The translations under genes and the position numbers were made by a program. 64,000 nt of DNA from the NCBI GenBank assembly GCA_011526095.1, contig WYBA01000045.1:1-64000 (forward strand). The letters run 5' to 3'. Positions 19,950-29,237 of this stretch are shown piece after piece (position 1 is the first letter of the stretch; the number at the start of each line of letters is the position of its first letter). Source of the DNA: Myxococcales bacterium. GTDB taxonomy: Bacteria; Myxococcota_A; Polyangia; Haliangiales; Haliangiaceae. The notes under the pieces were generated by a model. It was given only the letters and a program-made list of their open reading frames with translations, was not told where the DNA came from and made no database searches.

Positions 19950-20038
19950 CGACGACAAAATGGTAACCGAAGCGTGAGCGATTACCCAAATCGCGCCCGG
20001 ACTTATCGAAGTCCTTACGGTCGCCCGGGCCCCGCGGT
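19950..20038. promoter_or_regulatory. Divergent intergenic region with candidate promoter and inverted repeat
   Basis: This 89-base gap is clearly AT-richer than its surroundings. On the minus strand, TTGGGT (19984-19989) and TACCAT (19960-19965), 18 bases apart, are a plausible -35/-10 pair for the PEGA-domain gene; they would start transcription only a few bases before its ATG, giving a nearly leaderless mRNA. The perfect inverted repeat GGACTT-ATCG-AAGTCC (19999-20014) could be an operator or a small hairpin in front of the plus-strand hydrolase. Confidence 0.4.
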
Positions 20039-20920
20039 ATGAAGGTGGCGATGCAGGTGCAGGTGCGCCACCGCGAGCTGGTCGTCCGGGCTTCGGACGG
20101 GTGGGCCCTCGCCGCCGACCTGCTCGAGCCCGCCGGCGCGCCGCCTCGGGCGGCGGTGCTGATCGCCCCCGCGCTCGGCGTGCGGCGCTCGTTCTACCGT
20201 CCGCTCGCCGCCCACCTCGCCGAGGGCGGGCTGGCGACGCTGGTCCTCGACTACCGCGGCATGGGCGACTCGCGCCCGGTCAGCCTGCGCGCGTTCGACG
20301 CGCGCCTCGTCGACTGGGCCGACCTGGACCTGACCGCGGGGCTGGGGTGGCTGGGCGAGCGGTTCGGCGGGCTGCCGCGGCGGTGGCTCGGGCACTCGAT
20401 GGGCGGCCAGCTGTTCGGCCTGCTCGCCGAGGCCGTCGCGGCGCCGGTCGACCGCGCGCTGTTCGTCGCGGCGCAGCACGGCCACTGGCGCCACTGGCCC
20501 CAGCCGGCGCGGTGGGCGATGGCCGGCCTGTGGTGGGGCGTGATCCCGGCGCTGTCGCGCGCGCTCGGCAAGCTGCCGATGAGCGCGGTCGGGCAGGGCG
20601 AGGACGTGCCGCAGCACGTCGCGCGGCAGTGGGCGCGGTGGGGGCGCGACCGCGACTACGTCGTCGGGTTCGCGCGGCGACGCGGCGCGTGCGCGTTCGA
20701 CACCTGGGCCGGCGCGCTGCGCAGCGACGCGATCTCCGACGACCGCTACGCGCCGCTGTCGACGGTGCGACCGCTGCTCGACGCGTTCGTCGCGGCGCGG
20801 CGCGAGCTGGTCGAGGTGACGCCGGCGCGCGTCGGCGTGCGCACGCTCGGCCACTTCGGCGCGTTCCGCGACGACGCGCGCCCGCTGTGGGACGAGTGGC
20901 GGGCGTGGCTCGCGGCGTGA
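20039..20920 (+). CDS. Alpha/beta hydrolase
   Basis: A 293-residue soluble alpha/beta-hydrolase of the COG4757 type. Visible features are the strand-turn AAVLIAPALGVRRSFYRPLA, LDYRGMGDSR, the nucleophile elbow GHSMGG with the catalytic Ser near 122, and a conserved end GHFGAFRDDARPLWDEW carrying the probable catalytic His. A Trp/His-rich lid segment (GHWRHWPQPARWAMAGLWWG) sits after the elbow. The natural substrate, probably an ester or acyl compound, is unknown. The ATG at 20039 is used; a second ATG four codons later is possible. It is followed by a 25-base gap and a convergent operon. Confidence 0.9.
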   Translation: MKVAMQVQVRHRELVVRASDGWALAADLLEPAGAPPRAAVLIAPALGVRRSFYRPLAAHLAEGGLATLVLDYRGMGDSRPVSLRAFDARLVDWADLDLTAGLGWLGERFGGLPRRWLGHSMGGQLFGLLAEAVAAPVDRALFVAAQHGHWRHWPQPARWAMAGLWWGVIPALSRALGKLPMSAVGQGEDVPQHVARQWARWGRDRDYVVGFARRRGACAFDTWAGALRSDAISDDRYAPLSTVRPLLDAFVAARRELVEVTPARVGVRTLGHFGAFRDDARPLWDEWRAWLAA

Positions 20921-20945
20921 CGGCGGGGCGGCGCGCCCCGTGTGG

Positions 20946-21491
20946 TCAAATCACGACCCCGTCCCAGCGCGCGACCCACTGGGTTGGCTGGAACTCCGGG
21001 ATCGGCAGCGGCTCCATCTTCGGCGAGCCGTCGCGCCAGAACGACCGGAACGGCGCCTTCTCGCCCGTGCGGTAGAAGTGGACGAGGTAGGCGAGGTCGC
21101 ACGCGGAGAAGTCCGACAGCCACTGCTCCATGTCGGTCACGCCGGCGTCGTGGAACAGCTGGACGCTGTAGCGGCAGGCCTCGCGCTCGTACGCGATCAG
21201 CGCCGCGAGCTGGTCGTCGGTCAGCCCGGGGCCGCGCAGCGCGCCGAGCGCGCGCGCCTCGGCCGAGACGTTCCACTGCACGGTGTGGCCGAACAGGTGG
21301 ACGAGGATGAACAGCGCGTCCTCGGCGGTCAGGTCGTGGTCGATGTGGATCTCGGCGCCGTCGAGGTCGCCGGTGAACGGATCCGGGACGTCGCGGATCC
21401 GCACCGGGACGCCCCAGCGGTCCTCGATCCACCGCTCGAGCGTCGCGAACACCTCGCGGAACCGCGCGTCCGGGATCGCCGAGCCCGGCAT
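20946..21491 (-). CDS. Putative inactive metallopeptidase-like protein
   Basis: A 181-residue soluble protein, the last gene of the PspA/ABC/AAA operon. It has the layout of a small zinc peptidase: a helix FILVHLFGHTVQW that matches HExxH in position but has Leu where the catalytic Glu should be (HLFGH), and a later helix YEREACRYSVQLF with a Glu placed like a third metal ligand. Metal binding is therefore possible but normal peptidase activity is doubtful. The ATG overlaps the upstream stop (TGATG), indicating tight coupling to the 94-residue protein. I do not recognise the family; the peptidase resemblance rests on motifs only. Confidence 0.75.
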   Translation of the reverse strand: MPGSAIPDARFREVFATLERWIEDRWGVPVRIRDVPDPFTGDLDGAEIHIDHDLTAEDALFILVHLFGHTVQWNVSAEARALGALRGPGLTDDQLAALIAYEREACRYSVQLFHDAGVTDMEQWLSDFSACDLAYLVHFYRTGEKAPFRSFWRDGSPKMEPLPIPEFQPTQWVARWDGVVI

Positions 21492-21775
21492 CAGCGCACG
21501 GCGGCCTGGACCTTGGCCTGGGTCATCCCGTGCAGCACCTGCATGACCGCGTAGGCGGTGAGCTCGGCGAGCAGCTTGGTGACCTTGGCGTGGGTCGCGT
21601 CGTCGAGCGAGGCCTCGACCGCGCGCATCGCGGCCTTGAGGTTCTCCTCCTGCTTCTCGAGCTCCGCCGCGTCGACCACGCCGTCGGCGATCGACTGGGT
21701 GAAGTGCTCGAGCTGCTGCACGTGGGCGTCGAGGTCCGGGTTGTCCTGATCGTCGATCCAGCTGACGCGGGGCAT
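21491..21775 (-). CDS. Small acidic helical protein of the PspA/AAA operon
   Basis: A 94-residue, mostly helical protein with no signal peptide or membrane helix. Residues about 15-80 form amphipathic helices (VQQLEHFTQSIADG, KQEENLKAAMRAVEASL, AKVTKLLAELTAYAVMQVL), consistent with a helical bundle or coiled coil that binds a partner. It starts 37 bases after the AAA+ ATPase and overlaps the following gene by one base. A role as adaptor or regulator of the ATPase is plausible from size and position only. No known family recognised. Confidence 0.75.
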   Translation of the reverse strand: MPRVSWIDDQDNPDLDAHVQQLEHFTQSIADGVVDAAELEKQEENLKAAMRAVEASLDDATHAKVTKLLAELTAYAVMQVLHGMTQAKVQAAVR

Positions 21776-21812
21776 GGGGTTCGTCCTTCGTGGTCGTGGG
21801 TGAGCTCGGGGG

Positions 21813-23621
21813 CTAGCGCCCCTCGAGGATCTGCTTGATCGCGGTGAGCCGCTCCTGCAGCCGCTCGCGGCCGCCCATCTGGTCCATCTTCTCGCGCTTG
21901 GGCGGCGGCAGGAACTCGAGATCGGTGCACTCGATGATCGCGGCCAGCTCCTGGGCCTCGCGCTCGAGCGTCTGGGTCGACGGCATGAACCCGTCGAGCG
22001 CCGCGGCGAGGGCCTCGCGCGTGATCTGCTTGGCGCCGGCGAGCAGCGAGGTCCGCCACGCCCGGCCGATGATGCCCTCGATGTCGGCGCCGCTGAGGTT
22101 GCCCTTGTGCTTGACCTCGGCCGGGACGTCCTCCTCGGCGAGCACCGTGCCGGCCTTCTTGGCCAGCACCTTGAACATGTCGCGCAGCTCGACGTCGTCG
22201 TGCGGATAGAACAGCGGGACGTGGACCTCGGCGCGGCCCTGGCGCTTGAGGTCGATCGGGAGCTGATCGGGGCGCGCCGTCAGCAGCATCCAGACGATCT
22301 TGCCGCGGTAGCGGGTGTCGCCCATCTGCGACGCGATCATCCCGAAGATCCGCCCCGACACGCCGGAGTCGCCGCCGGTGTCGCGGTCGCCGAGCATCGC
22401 GTCGGCCTCGTCGACGATCACCACGACCGGGCCCATCTCGCGCAGCACGCCGAGCACGCGCTCGAGGTTGCCCTCGGTCTCGCCGACGTACTTGCTGCGG
22501 AAGTTCTTGAGCACGACGCACGGGATGCCGATCGAGCCGGCGACGCACATCGCCAGGAACGACTTGCCGGTGCCGACCGGGCCGCAGAACAGGTAGCCCA
22601 TCGGCACCGAGTCGAGCTCGCCGCGCTTGATCAGCTCGGCGTCCTCGGCAAGCCGGCGCTTGGCGGCGTCGTGGCCGACGACGGTGTCGAGCCCCCACTT
22701 GGGCTCGACGAACTCGAGCATCCCCTGGGCCTGGCGCTCGATCAGCCGCTTCTTGAGGTCCTGGAAGTACTTCGGATCGAGCCGGCGCCCGGCCTCGACC
22801 GAGCTGCGGACGAGCACCTCGAGATCGGTGAGCGAGATGCCGGCGGTGAGCTTGGCCAGCTCGGGCAGGGTGTAGTCGGAGAAGGTGGCGACGTCGCGGC
22901 CCTTGGCCGCGGCGACGAGAAACGCCTCGCGCTCGGCCTGCGCCGGCAGCGGCAGCTCGATCGCCGCGACGTGCGGGTTGCCGCTGATCCGGTCCGAGAC
23001 CTCGGTCAGCCGCGGGTCGATCAGCACGAACGCGACGTTGAGCCGCTTGACGTACGGGCTCGACGCCCAGTTGAGCAGCGTGACCAGGTGGGTCTGGTCG
23101 GCGAGGCTGAGCCGGTCGCCGCGCGCCGCGACGTAGCTGGCGTGGTCGATGATGATCGCGGCGCGGATCCGGTCCTCCGGATCGGCCATCACGTTCTTCT
23201 GGACGAACAGGTCGATCGCGGCGAGGCACTTGGTCGGGTCGCGCGGGATCTGGCGGACGTCGCCGAGCCAGCGGTTGACCGTCTCGACCATCTGCTGCAG
23301 CCGCTTCGCGCTCGACCCGGCGAGGCAGCGCAGCCCGCGCGCGAGGTCGTAGTGCAGCACCAGGTCCCACCGCCCGAACACCTGCTCGGCCAGGAACTCG
23401 GCCAGCCCGGTCCAGCGGTCGGCGGCCGCGCCGCCCGGCGCGCGGATCACGTCGTAGACGTTGCCGTGCAAGAGGAACATCGACGTCGTGCCGGAGAAGT
23501 ACAGCTCGGCGAGCTTGGTCGCCCACGGCGGGAAGTGCGCGGGCAGCTGGGTCGTCCGCGTCGCGCCGTCGGCGCCGGCGAGGGTCTTCTGCTCCGCGGG
23601 CTCGTCGCTGGGCGTGCTCAT
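21813..23621 (-). CDS. Tandem AAA+ ATPase with degenerate first module
   Basis: A 602-residue cytoplasmic ATPase. The second module (about 310-550) is a classical FtsH/Cdc48-type AAA domain: Walker A GPVGTGKS at 347-354, Walker B VVVIVDEAD at 399-407, LTARPDQLPIDLKRQGR with the arginine-finger-like Arg, and the lid NLSGADIEGII. The first module (about 40-290) keeps the fold outline, with AIIIDHASY, VAFVLIDPRLTEVSDRI and the lid LAKLTAGISLTDLEVLV, but has FLLHGNVYD where the P-loop should be, so it cannot bind ATP normally. No protease domain follows. It is probably a remodelling or unfolding motor for the membrane complex encoded upstream. GGAGG precedes the ATG. Confidence 0.92.
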   Translation of the reverse strand: MSTPSDEPAEQKTLAGADGATRTTQLPAHFPPWATKLAELYFSGTTSMFLLHGNVYDVIRAPGGAAADRWTGLAEFLAEQVFGRWDLVLHYDLARGLRCLAGSSAKRLQQMVETVNRWLGDVRQIPRDPTKCLAAIDLFVQKNVMADPEDRIRAAIIIDHASYVAARGDRLSLADQTHLVTLLNWASSPYVKRLNVAFVLIDPRLTEVSDRISGNPHVAAIELPLPAQAEREAFLVAAAKGRDVATFSDYTLPELAKLTAGISLTDLEVLVRSSVEAGRRLDPKYFQDLKKRLIERQAQGMLEFVEPKWGLDTVVGHDAAKRRLAEDAELIKRGELDSVPMGYLFCGPVGTGKSFLAMCVAGSIGIPCVVLKNFRSKYVGETEGNLERVLGVLREMGPVVVIVDEADAMLGDRDTGGDSGVSGRIFGMIASQMGDTRYRGKIVWMLLTARPDQLPIDLKRQGRAEVHVPLFYPHDDVELRDMFKVLAKKAGTVLAEEDVPAEVKHKGNLSGADIEGIIGRAWRTSLLAGAKQITREALAAALDGFMPSTQTLEREAQELAAIIECTDLEFLPPPKREKMDQMGGRERLQERLTAIKQILEGR

Positions 23622-23669
23622 CGGTCTATTCCTCCGGCCCCTGGCCGTGGCTCATCGCGGGCGCCTCGG

Positions 23670-24581
23670 TCATCGGTCGGTCTCGGCCTGCAGGTCGCCG
23701 CCGAGGATCGACGGCGTCGTCTCCTCGGCGCCGAGGCCGGTGATCGCCTGGAGCTCGCGGATCGTCTGCTCGGTCTGCGCCATGCCGTCGGCGACGGCGT
23801 CGACCTGGACGCTCAGCTCGTCCGGGTTCTGGTGGCTGATCGCCATCTCGGTCAGCGCCTGGATCTTCTGCTCGATCCGGTCCAGCTCGAGCGAGATGAA
23901 CTCGGCGTTGCCGCGCGCCTTCTCGTGGTTGTCCTTGCGCAGCTCGGCCGTCGCGATCGCGTCGACGATCGAGCGCAGCATCCGCTCGTCGCCCTTCTTC
24001 TCGGCGTCGCGCTGGCGCACCTGGAGCTGCTCGAGGTTCTTGGCGATCGCCGCGCCGTCGGTGGCGCGGAGGAACCGCTCGATCGCCTGCTGCGACAGCA
24101 AGAGGCGCAGGAACACCCACAAGAGGCGGTCGAGCGCCGGCGCCCGCAGCTCGTGCGAGGCGCCCGAGGCGTCGTGGGTCTCGCCGCGCACGGCGGTGGC
24201 GATCCGCTGCATCTCGACGCAGCGCGCGCGCAGCCGCAGGAACCGGTTGCGGCGCTCGGGCTCGAGGCTGCCCAGGACGTCGACCAGCTTCTGCCGCGCG
24301 CCGCTCTCGCTCTGCGCGTCCGCGCGCTGGCTGGCGAGGCTGCCGCGCGCCTCGTTGCGCGCCTTGGCGTCGATCGCGGCCTGGAACCGCGGCAGCGAGG
24401 TGAGCCCGGCGAGGTAGGCGATCTCGCCGGCGGCGACCAGCGGCAGCGCGACGTCGGGGCGCCCCGAGATCACCGCCGCCGCGGCGGCGCCGCCGAAGAT
24501 CAGCAGGTTCCACCGGAACAGGAACGCCTCCTTGAGGTAGCGGAACAGCCCGGCCTTCTTCCTGCCCTTGCCGTTCGACAT
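23670..24581 (-). CDS. Two-TM coiled-coil membrane protein
   Basis: A 303-residue protein of unknown family. A basic N-terminus (MSNGKGRKKAG) precedes two hydrophobic helices at about 22-39 and 44-62, which form a membrane hairpin. The remaining 240 residues are charged and helical, with long heptad-like stretches (about 195-270), so they probably form a cytoplasmic coiled coil. It starts one base after the ABC ATPase stop and ends 48 bases before the AAA+ ATPase. The arrangement suggests it recruits the ATPase, or PspA, to the membrane, by analogy with other AAA/PspA systems; this is not shown by sequence alone. Confidence 0.8.
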   Translation of the reverse strand: MSNGKGRKKAGLFRYLKEAFLFRWNLLIFGGAAAAAVISGRPDVALPLVAAGEIAYLAGLTSLPRFQAAIDAKARNEARGSLASQRADAQSESGARQKLVDVLGSLEPERRNRFLRLRARCVEMQRIATAVRGETHDASGASHELRAPALDRLLWVFLRLLLSQQAIERFLRATDGAAIAKNLEQLQVRQRDAEKKGDERMLRSIVDAIATAELRKDNHEKARGNAEFISLELDRIEQKIQALTEMAISHQNPDELSVQVDAVADGMAQTEQTIRELQAITGLGAEETTPSILGGDLQAETDR

Positions 24582-24582
24582 C

Positions 24583-25704
<1,122 letters not shown>

Positions 25705-25706
25705 CG

Positions 25707-26597
25707 CTAGAGATCCTTCCGGTACGGGAACAGGCCGCGCTGGAAGAACTTCAGCCCGAAGTCGATCGCGAACGCGAGCAGCGCGATGACGAACAGCAGC
25801 AGGTACATCTCCTCGATCCGCCCCTCGCCCTGGCTGGTGTTGATCAGGAAGCCCAGTCCGAGCTTGGCGTTGACGGCCTCGGCGAGCGTGACGTAGCCGA
25901 GCGCGAGGCCGAGCTGGAACCGCAGCGACGTCACGATGTCGGGCAGCGCCATCGGCACCAGCACCTTGCGGACGATCTGCAGCCGCGTCGCGCCGAGCGT
26001 CTCGGCCGTCTCGACGTAGCGCTGCGGCACCGACGACACCGCGGCGACGACGTCGGAGAACACGAACGGGACGACCGCGAGGAAGATGAACATCTCCTTC
26101 TGGTGCTCGCCCGTCTTGAACAGCACCATCGTCAAGGGGACCATCGCGCCCATCGGGATCGAGCGGAGGAACACGACGACGGGCGCGAGCGCCGCGGCGA
26201 CCGCGCGGTACGACGCCGCGAGCACGCCCAGGCCGATCCCGAACACCGCCGCCCACGCGATGCCCACGATCACGCGTCGCAGCGTCGCGACGATGCTGTC
26301 GGTCAGCCCGCGCTCGCGCAGCGAGTCGAACGTGTCCTTGGTGACCGTGTCCGCCCCGACGTACTTGTCGTAGGAGATGAACACGTCGCCCGGGCTCGGC
26401 ACCTTCGACGGCGAGATGTAGCGCTGCTCGGGCGTGTCGCCGCGGGTGAGCAGCCACCACACGAAGAACAGCGCGACGACCATGCCGACGCCGAGCGCCA
26501 GCCGGATCACGAACGGCGGATCGGCGCGCAGCGTCCGCCACCACGGCGGCGGCGCCGGCGGCTTTCGCGGCGCGATCTTGTCGCCGCCTGCGCTCAC
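25707..26597 (-). CDS. ABC transporter permease (TauC/SsuC-like)
   Basis: A 296-residue inner-membrane permease of the BPD_transp_1 family with about six or seven membrane helices; the first (about 31-50, FVIRLALGVGMVVALFFVWW) follows a Pro-rich cytoplasmic start. The EAA loop that docks the ATPase is visible as ETAETLGATRLQIVRKVLVPMALPDI. A segment of about 60 residues after the first helix (TPEQRYISPSKVPSPGDVF...) faces the periplasm. The GTG at 26597 overlaps the stop of the substrate-binding gene (GTGA). Related permeases import small anions such as taurine, nitrate or thiamine precursors; the substrate here is unknown. Confidence 0.92.
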   Translation of the reverse strand: MSAGGDKIAPRKPPAPPPWWRTLRADPPFVIRLALGVGMVVALFFVWWLLTRGDTPEQRYISPSKVPSPGDVFISYDKYVGADTVTKDTFDSLRERGLTDSIVATLRRVIVGIAWAAVFGIGLGVLAASYRAVAAALAPVVVFLRSIPMGAMVPLTMVLFKTGEHQKEMFIFLAVVPFVFSDVVAAVSSVPQRYVETAETLGATRLQIVRKVLVPMALPDIVTSLRFQLGLALGYVTLAEAVNAKLGLGFLINTSQGEGRIEEMYLLLFVIALLAFAIDFGLKFFQRGLFPYRKDL

Positions 26598-28348
26598 TGC
26601 GCCTCGGCCGGGTACACCTTCACCTCGACGCGCCGGTTCTTGGCGTGGTTCGAGGCGTCGTCGGGATCCGCCGGGCGGTCCCAGCCCCAGCCGGCGACCG
26701 AGAACTGGTTCGGGTCGAGGTTGTACTTCTTGACCAGCGCCTCCTTCACCGCGTTGGCGCGGTTGAGCGACAGGTCCTTGACCAGGCGCTCGTCGGCGAT
26801 GCCGCGCATCGACGCGTCGGTGTGGCCTTCGATCACGATCCGCGCCGCGCCGTACTGCGCCGCGAGCTTGGCGATCTCCTCGACCGTGAACTCGACGTTC
26901 GGGTCGTAGGCCGCGTCGATCTCCTTGCCGTCGGCGCCGGGCTTCTTGACCTTCTTGAACAGGTCGTAGGAGTTCGGGAAGAAGCTGATCACGACCGTCT
27001 TGGTCAGGATCTCGCTCTCGACCGACTGCTGGATCGCGTCGGCCGCGACCGGCGTGAACTTGTACTCGTACTCGTTCTTCTGGCTGGCGTACTTCTCCTC
27101 GGCGCCGAGCTTCTTGATCACCGAGAAGTCCATGATCTGGTCGAACGGCACCTTGTCGTCGACCGCGCGGATCGCCTTGTAGAGCAGGTACGCGGTGTTG
27201 TACGTGCGCTCGAAGTTCGCCGGGTTGTTCTGGTTGAGGAAGAAGTCCCGGTTCTCGGCGTAGTTGGTCCAGTGCGCGTCGGCGAGCATGCCGAACGTGT
27301 CGGCGGGCGGCAGGCCGAACACGTCGGCCATCAGCTTCGCCGCCTCCTGCTTCTTGTCGTCGGTCTCGAGCTCGCCGACCGCGTCGAGGATGCCGCGGAC
27401 GAGGCCCTCGATGATCTCGGGGTTGTCGCGCGCGAAGTCGGCGCGCGAGAACCACACGTCGGCGATCAGCTTGTTGGCCGTCGCGGTCGAGACGAGGATC
27501 CGGTTGCCCTTCACCTTCTCGAGGTTGTAGATGTCCGGCGCCCACGACACGACCGCGGCGTAGTCCTTGTTGGCGTTGAACGCCGCCGCCGCCTGGAACG
27601 CGTCCTGGGTGAACTCCATCTTCACCTCGGACGGCTGGACGCCGCCGTTGAGCAGGACGTTGAGCAGGAAGAAGTGCGACGGCGAGTTCTGCGCCAGCAC
27701 GACCTTCTTGCCGCGCAGGTCGGCGACGCTCTTGATGCTCTCGCGCACGACGATGCCGTCGCCGCCGTTGGACCAGTCGATCTGCTGGTAGACGCGCGGC
27801 ATCGTGCGCAGGTCGCGGTTGAGCCGCTGGACGACGAGCGGCAGCATGTCGACGGTCGCCCACCCGATGTGGACATCGCCGGCGGCGAACGTGTCGCCCA
27901 TGTTGACCGGGTTGTCGATCAGCACCAGCTCGACCTGGAACTCGCCGCCCTTGGCGTCCTTCCACACCTTGCCCGGGCCCTTGCCGCCGTTGGCGTAGAT
28001 GATCGGCGCCCACCCGGCCCACACGTTGATCGCGAACCGCACGACGCGCTTCTTGCCCAGCGCCTTGTAGTCGCTGGTGCCCGGCACCGTCGGCAGCTTG
28101 GTCGCCGGCTCGAAGGTGTAGTCCTTGACCGTCGTGACGCCCTGGTCGCTGGGCTGCTCGGCCTGGCCGCCGCCGCCCTCCTGCTTGATCTTGTCGAGAT
28201 CGATCTTGTCGCCGGTGCCGCCGGCCTTGCCAGCGCTCTTGCTCTCTTCCTTGCTGCCGCAGCGGAGCATCGCGAACGCGATCAGCCCCGCGATCACCAC
28301 CAGCACGGCCACGTAGAACGCGGGCTTCGGCTTGCTACCTTCGCTCAT
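26594..28348 (-). CDS. Membrane-anchored ABC substrate-binding protein fused to OmpA domain
   Basis: A 584-residue fusion. An N-terminal helix (about 10-28) anchors it; Cys30 in MLRC is a poor lipobox, so a membrane anchor is more likely. Residues about 100-400 are a NMT1/TauA-like periplasmic binding domain (FAINVWAGWAPIIYA, ADLRGKKVVLAQNSP, FSRADFARDNPEIIEGLV). The C-terminal 130 residues are an OmpA-type peptidoglycan-binding domain (IVIEGHTDAS, LSLNRANAVKEAL, NRRVEVKVYP). It should capture a ligand while tied to the cell wall, delivering it to the permease coded next. GAGGAG 10 bases upstream of the ATG is a strong ribosome binding site. Confidence 0.93.
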   Translation of the reverse strand: MSEGSKPKPAFYVAVLVVIAGLIAFAMLRCGSKEESKSAGKAGGTGDKIDLDKIKQEGGGGQAEQPSDQGVTTVKDYTFEPATKLPTVPGTSDYKALGKKRVVRFAINVWAGWAPIIYANGGKGPGKVWKDAKGGEFQVELVLIDNPVNMGDTFAAGDVHIGWATVDMLPLVVQRLNRDLRTMPRVYQQIDWSNGGDGIVVRESIKSVADLRGKKVVLAQNSPSHFFLLNVLLNGGVQPSEVKMEFTQDAFQAAAAFNANKDYAAVVSWAPDIYNLEKVKGNRILVSTATANKLIADVWFSRADFARDNPEIIEGLVRGILDAVGELETDDKKQEAAKLMADVFGLPPADTFGMLADAHWTNYAENRDFFLNQNNPANFERTYNTAYLLYKAIRAVDDKVPFDQIMDFSVIKKLGAEEKYASQKNEYEYKFTPVAADAIQQSVESEILTKTVVISFFPNSYDLFKKVKKPGADGKEIDAAYDPNVEFTVEEIAKLAAQYGAARIVIEGHTDASMRGIADERLVKDLSLNRANAVKEALVKKYNLDPNQFSVAGWGWDRPADPDDASNHAKNRRVEVKVYPAEAQ

Positions 28349-28393
28349 CGATATTCTCCTCGGCTTTCGACGTCGGTCAGGGGCGCGTCGCGA

Positions 28394-29158
28394 TCACTCG
28401 GTGACCTTGGCGGGCGCCTCGGGCACGGTCTCGGCCGGGCCGAGATCCTTCGCCGTGTCGACGACCGGCACCACCTCGGGCGCGCGCATGCCGAGCGACA
28501 CCTCGAGGTCCTTGAGCGCGTCCTCGGCCATGGCCGACTCCATCCGCTCCTCGGCGGCGATCTCGGCGATGCCCTCGCTCGACATGTCCGACGCGACCCG
28601 GGCCTTGCCGCGGTTGGCGTCGATCTTCCCCTGGATCACCTGCTCGAGCTGACCGAAGTCGGTCGTGACGTCCATGTTGAACGACGTCGACAGCGCGGCG
28701 ATCTCGGCCTCGGCCTCGCTCATCTTGAGCTCGGCGTCGTACTTCTGGATGCGCTCGCGGACCTCGGCCAGCTTCTTGTTGGCGTGCTGGATCTTCTTGA
28801 GGTTGTTCTGGTAGGCCGTCTCGTGCATCTGGGCCTGCTCCTTGTTCTGCTCGAGCTGGGCCTTGGCCTTCTGGATCTCGAGCGCGAACTTGGCGGCCGT
28901 CTCGCGGTCCCCGACCTTGAGGTACGCCTTGGCCTGTGACGTCAGCTTGGCGACGTGGGCCTCGCCCTCCTTGACCTGACGGTTCACCTTCTCGACCAGC
29001 CCGCGGTACTGCTCGAGGCCCTTGCGCCCGTCCTTGAGCTGCTCGACGGCCGAGTCGTACTCGTACTGCATCTGGGCGATCGGGTCCGCCTCCCAGAAGA
29101 AGTTCGCCAGCTTGTTGAGCTGCGCGCGGATCGCACCGAAGAACTTGCCGAAGATCAT
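28394..29158 (-). CDS. PspA/IM30 family membrane-stress protein
   Basis: A 254-residue protein of the PspA/Vipp1 (ESCRT-III-like) family. It starts with an amphipathic membrane-binding helix (MIFGKFFGAIRAQLNKLANF), then long coiled-coil helices (QMQYEYDSAVEQLKDGRKGL, KAKAQLEQNKEQ, NKKLAEVRERIQKYDAEL). The C-terminal 40 residues are Pro/Val-rich and not part of the core. Such proteins polymerise on damaged inner membrane. GGAGG lies 5 bases before the ATG. As first gene of the run it is followed 45 bases later by the OmpA-linked binding protein, so PspA and the transporter are probably co-expressed. PspF/PspB/PspC are not present. Confidence 0.92.
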   Translation of the reverse strand: MIFGKFFGAIRAQLNKLANFFWEADPIAQMQYEYDSAVEQLKDGRKGLEQYRGLVEKVNRQVKEGEAHVAKLTSQAKAYLKVGDRETAAKFALEIQKAKAQLEQNKEQAQMHETAYQNNLKKIQHANKKLAEVRERIQKYDAELKMSEAEAEIAALSTSFNMDVTTDFGQLEQVIQGKIDANRGKARVASDMSSEGIAEIAAEERMESAMAEDALKDLEVSLGMRAPEVVPVVDTAKDLGPAETVPEAPAKVTE

Positions 29159-29237
29159 CGCATCCTCCCTGGGGGTACGAATCTATCGGGGTCCCAGGGG
29201 GGCCTCAAGCCATCGACCCGGCAAACGCCCGCGCGGG
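29159..29237. terminator. Hairpin between glycosyltransferase-like gene and pspA-like gene
   Basis: An inverted repeat CCCTGGG (29167-29173) and CCCAGGG (29193-29199), with a 19-base loop, lies between two minus-strand genes. It could end transcription of the upstream gene or act as an attenuator or operator in front of the PspA operon. No T-tract follows, so a terminator function is uncertain. The left arm is next to the GGAGG ribosome binding site of the PspA-like gene and could mask it. Confidence 0.4.

Noticed and set aside
26645..28939. 764-codon + strand frame over the PspA/transporter operon
   Set aside because: Antisense of the substrate-binding and PspA genes; Val/Leu/Arg low-complexity, no motifs.
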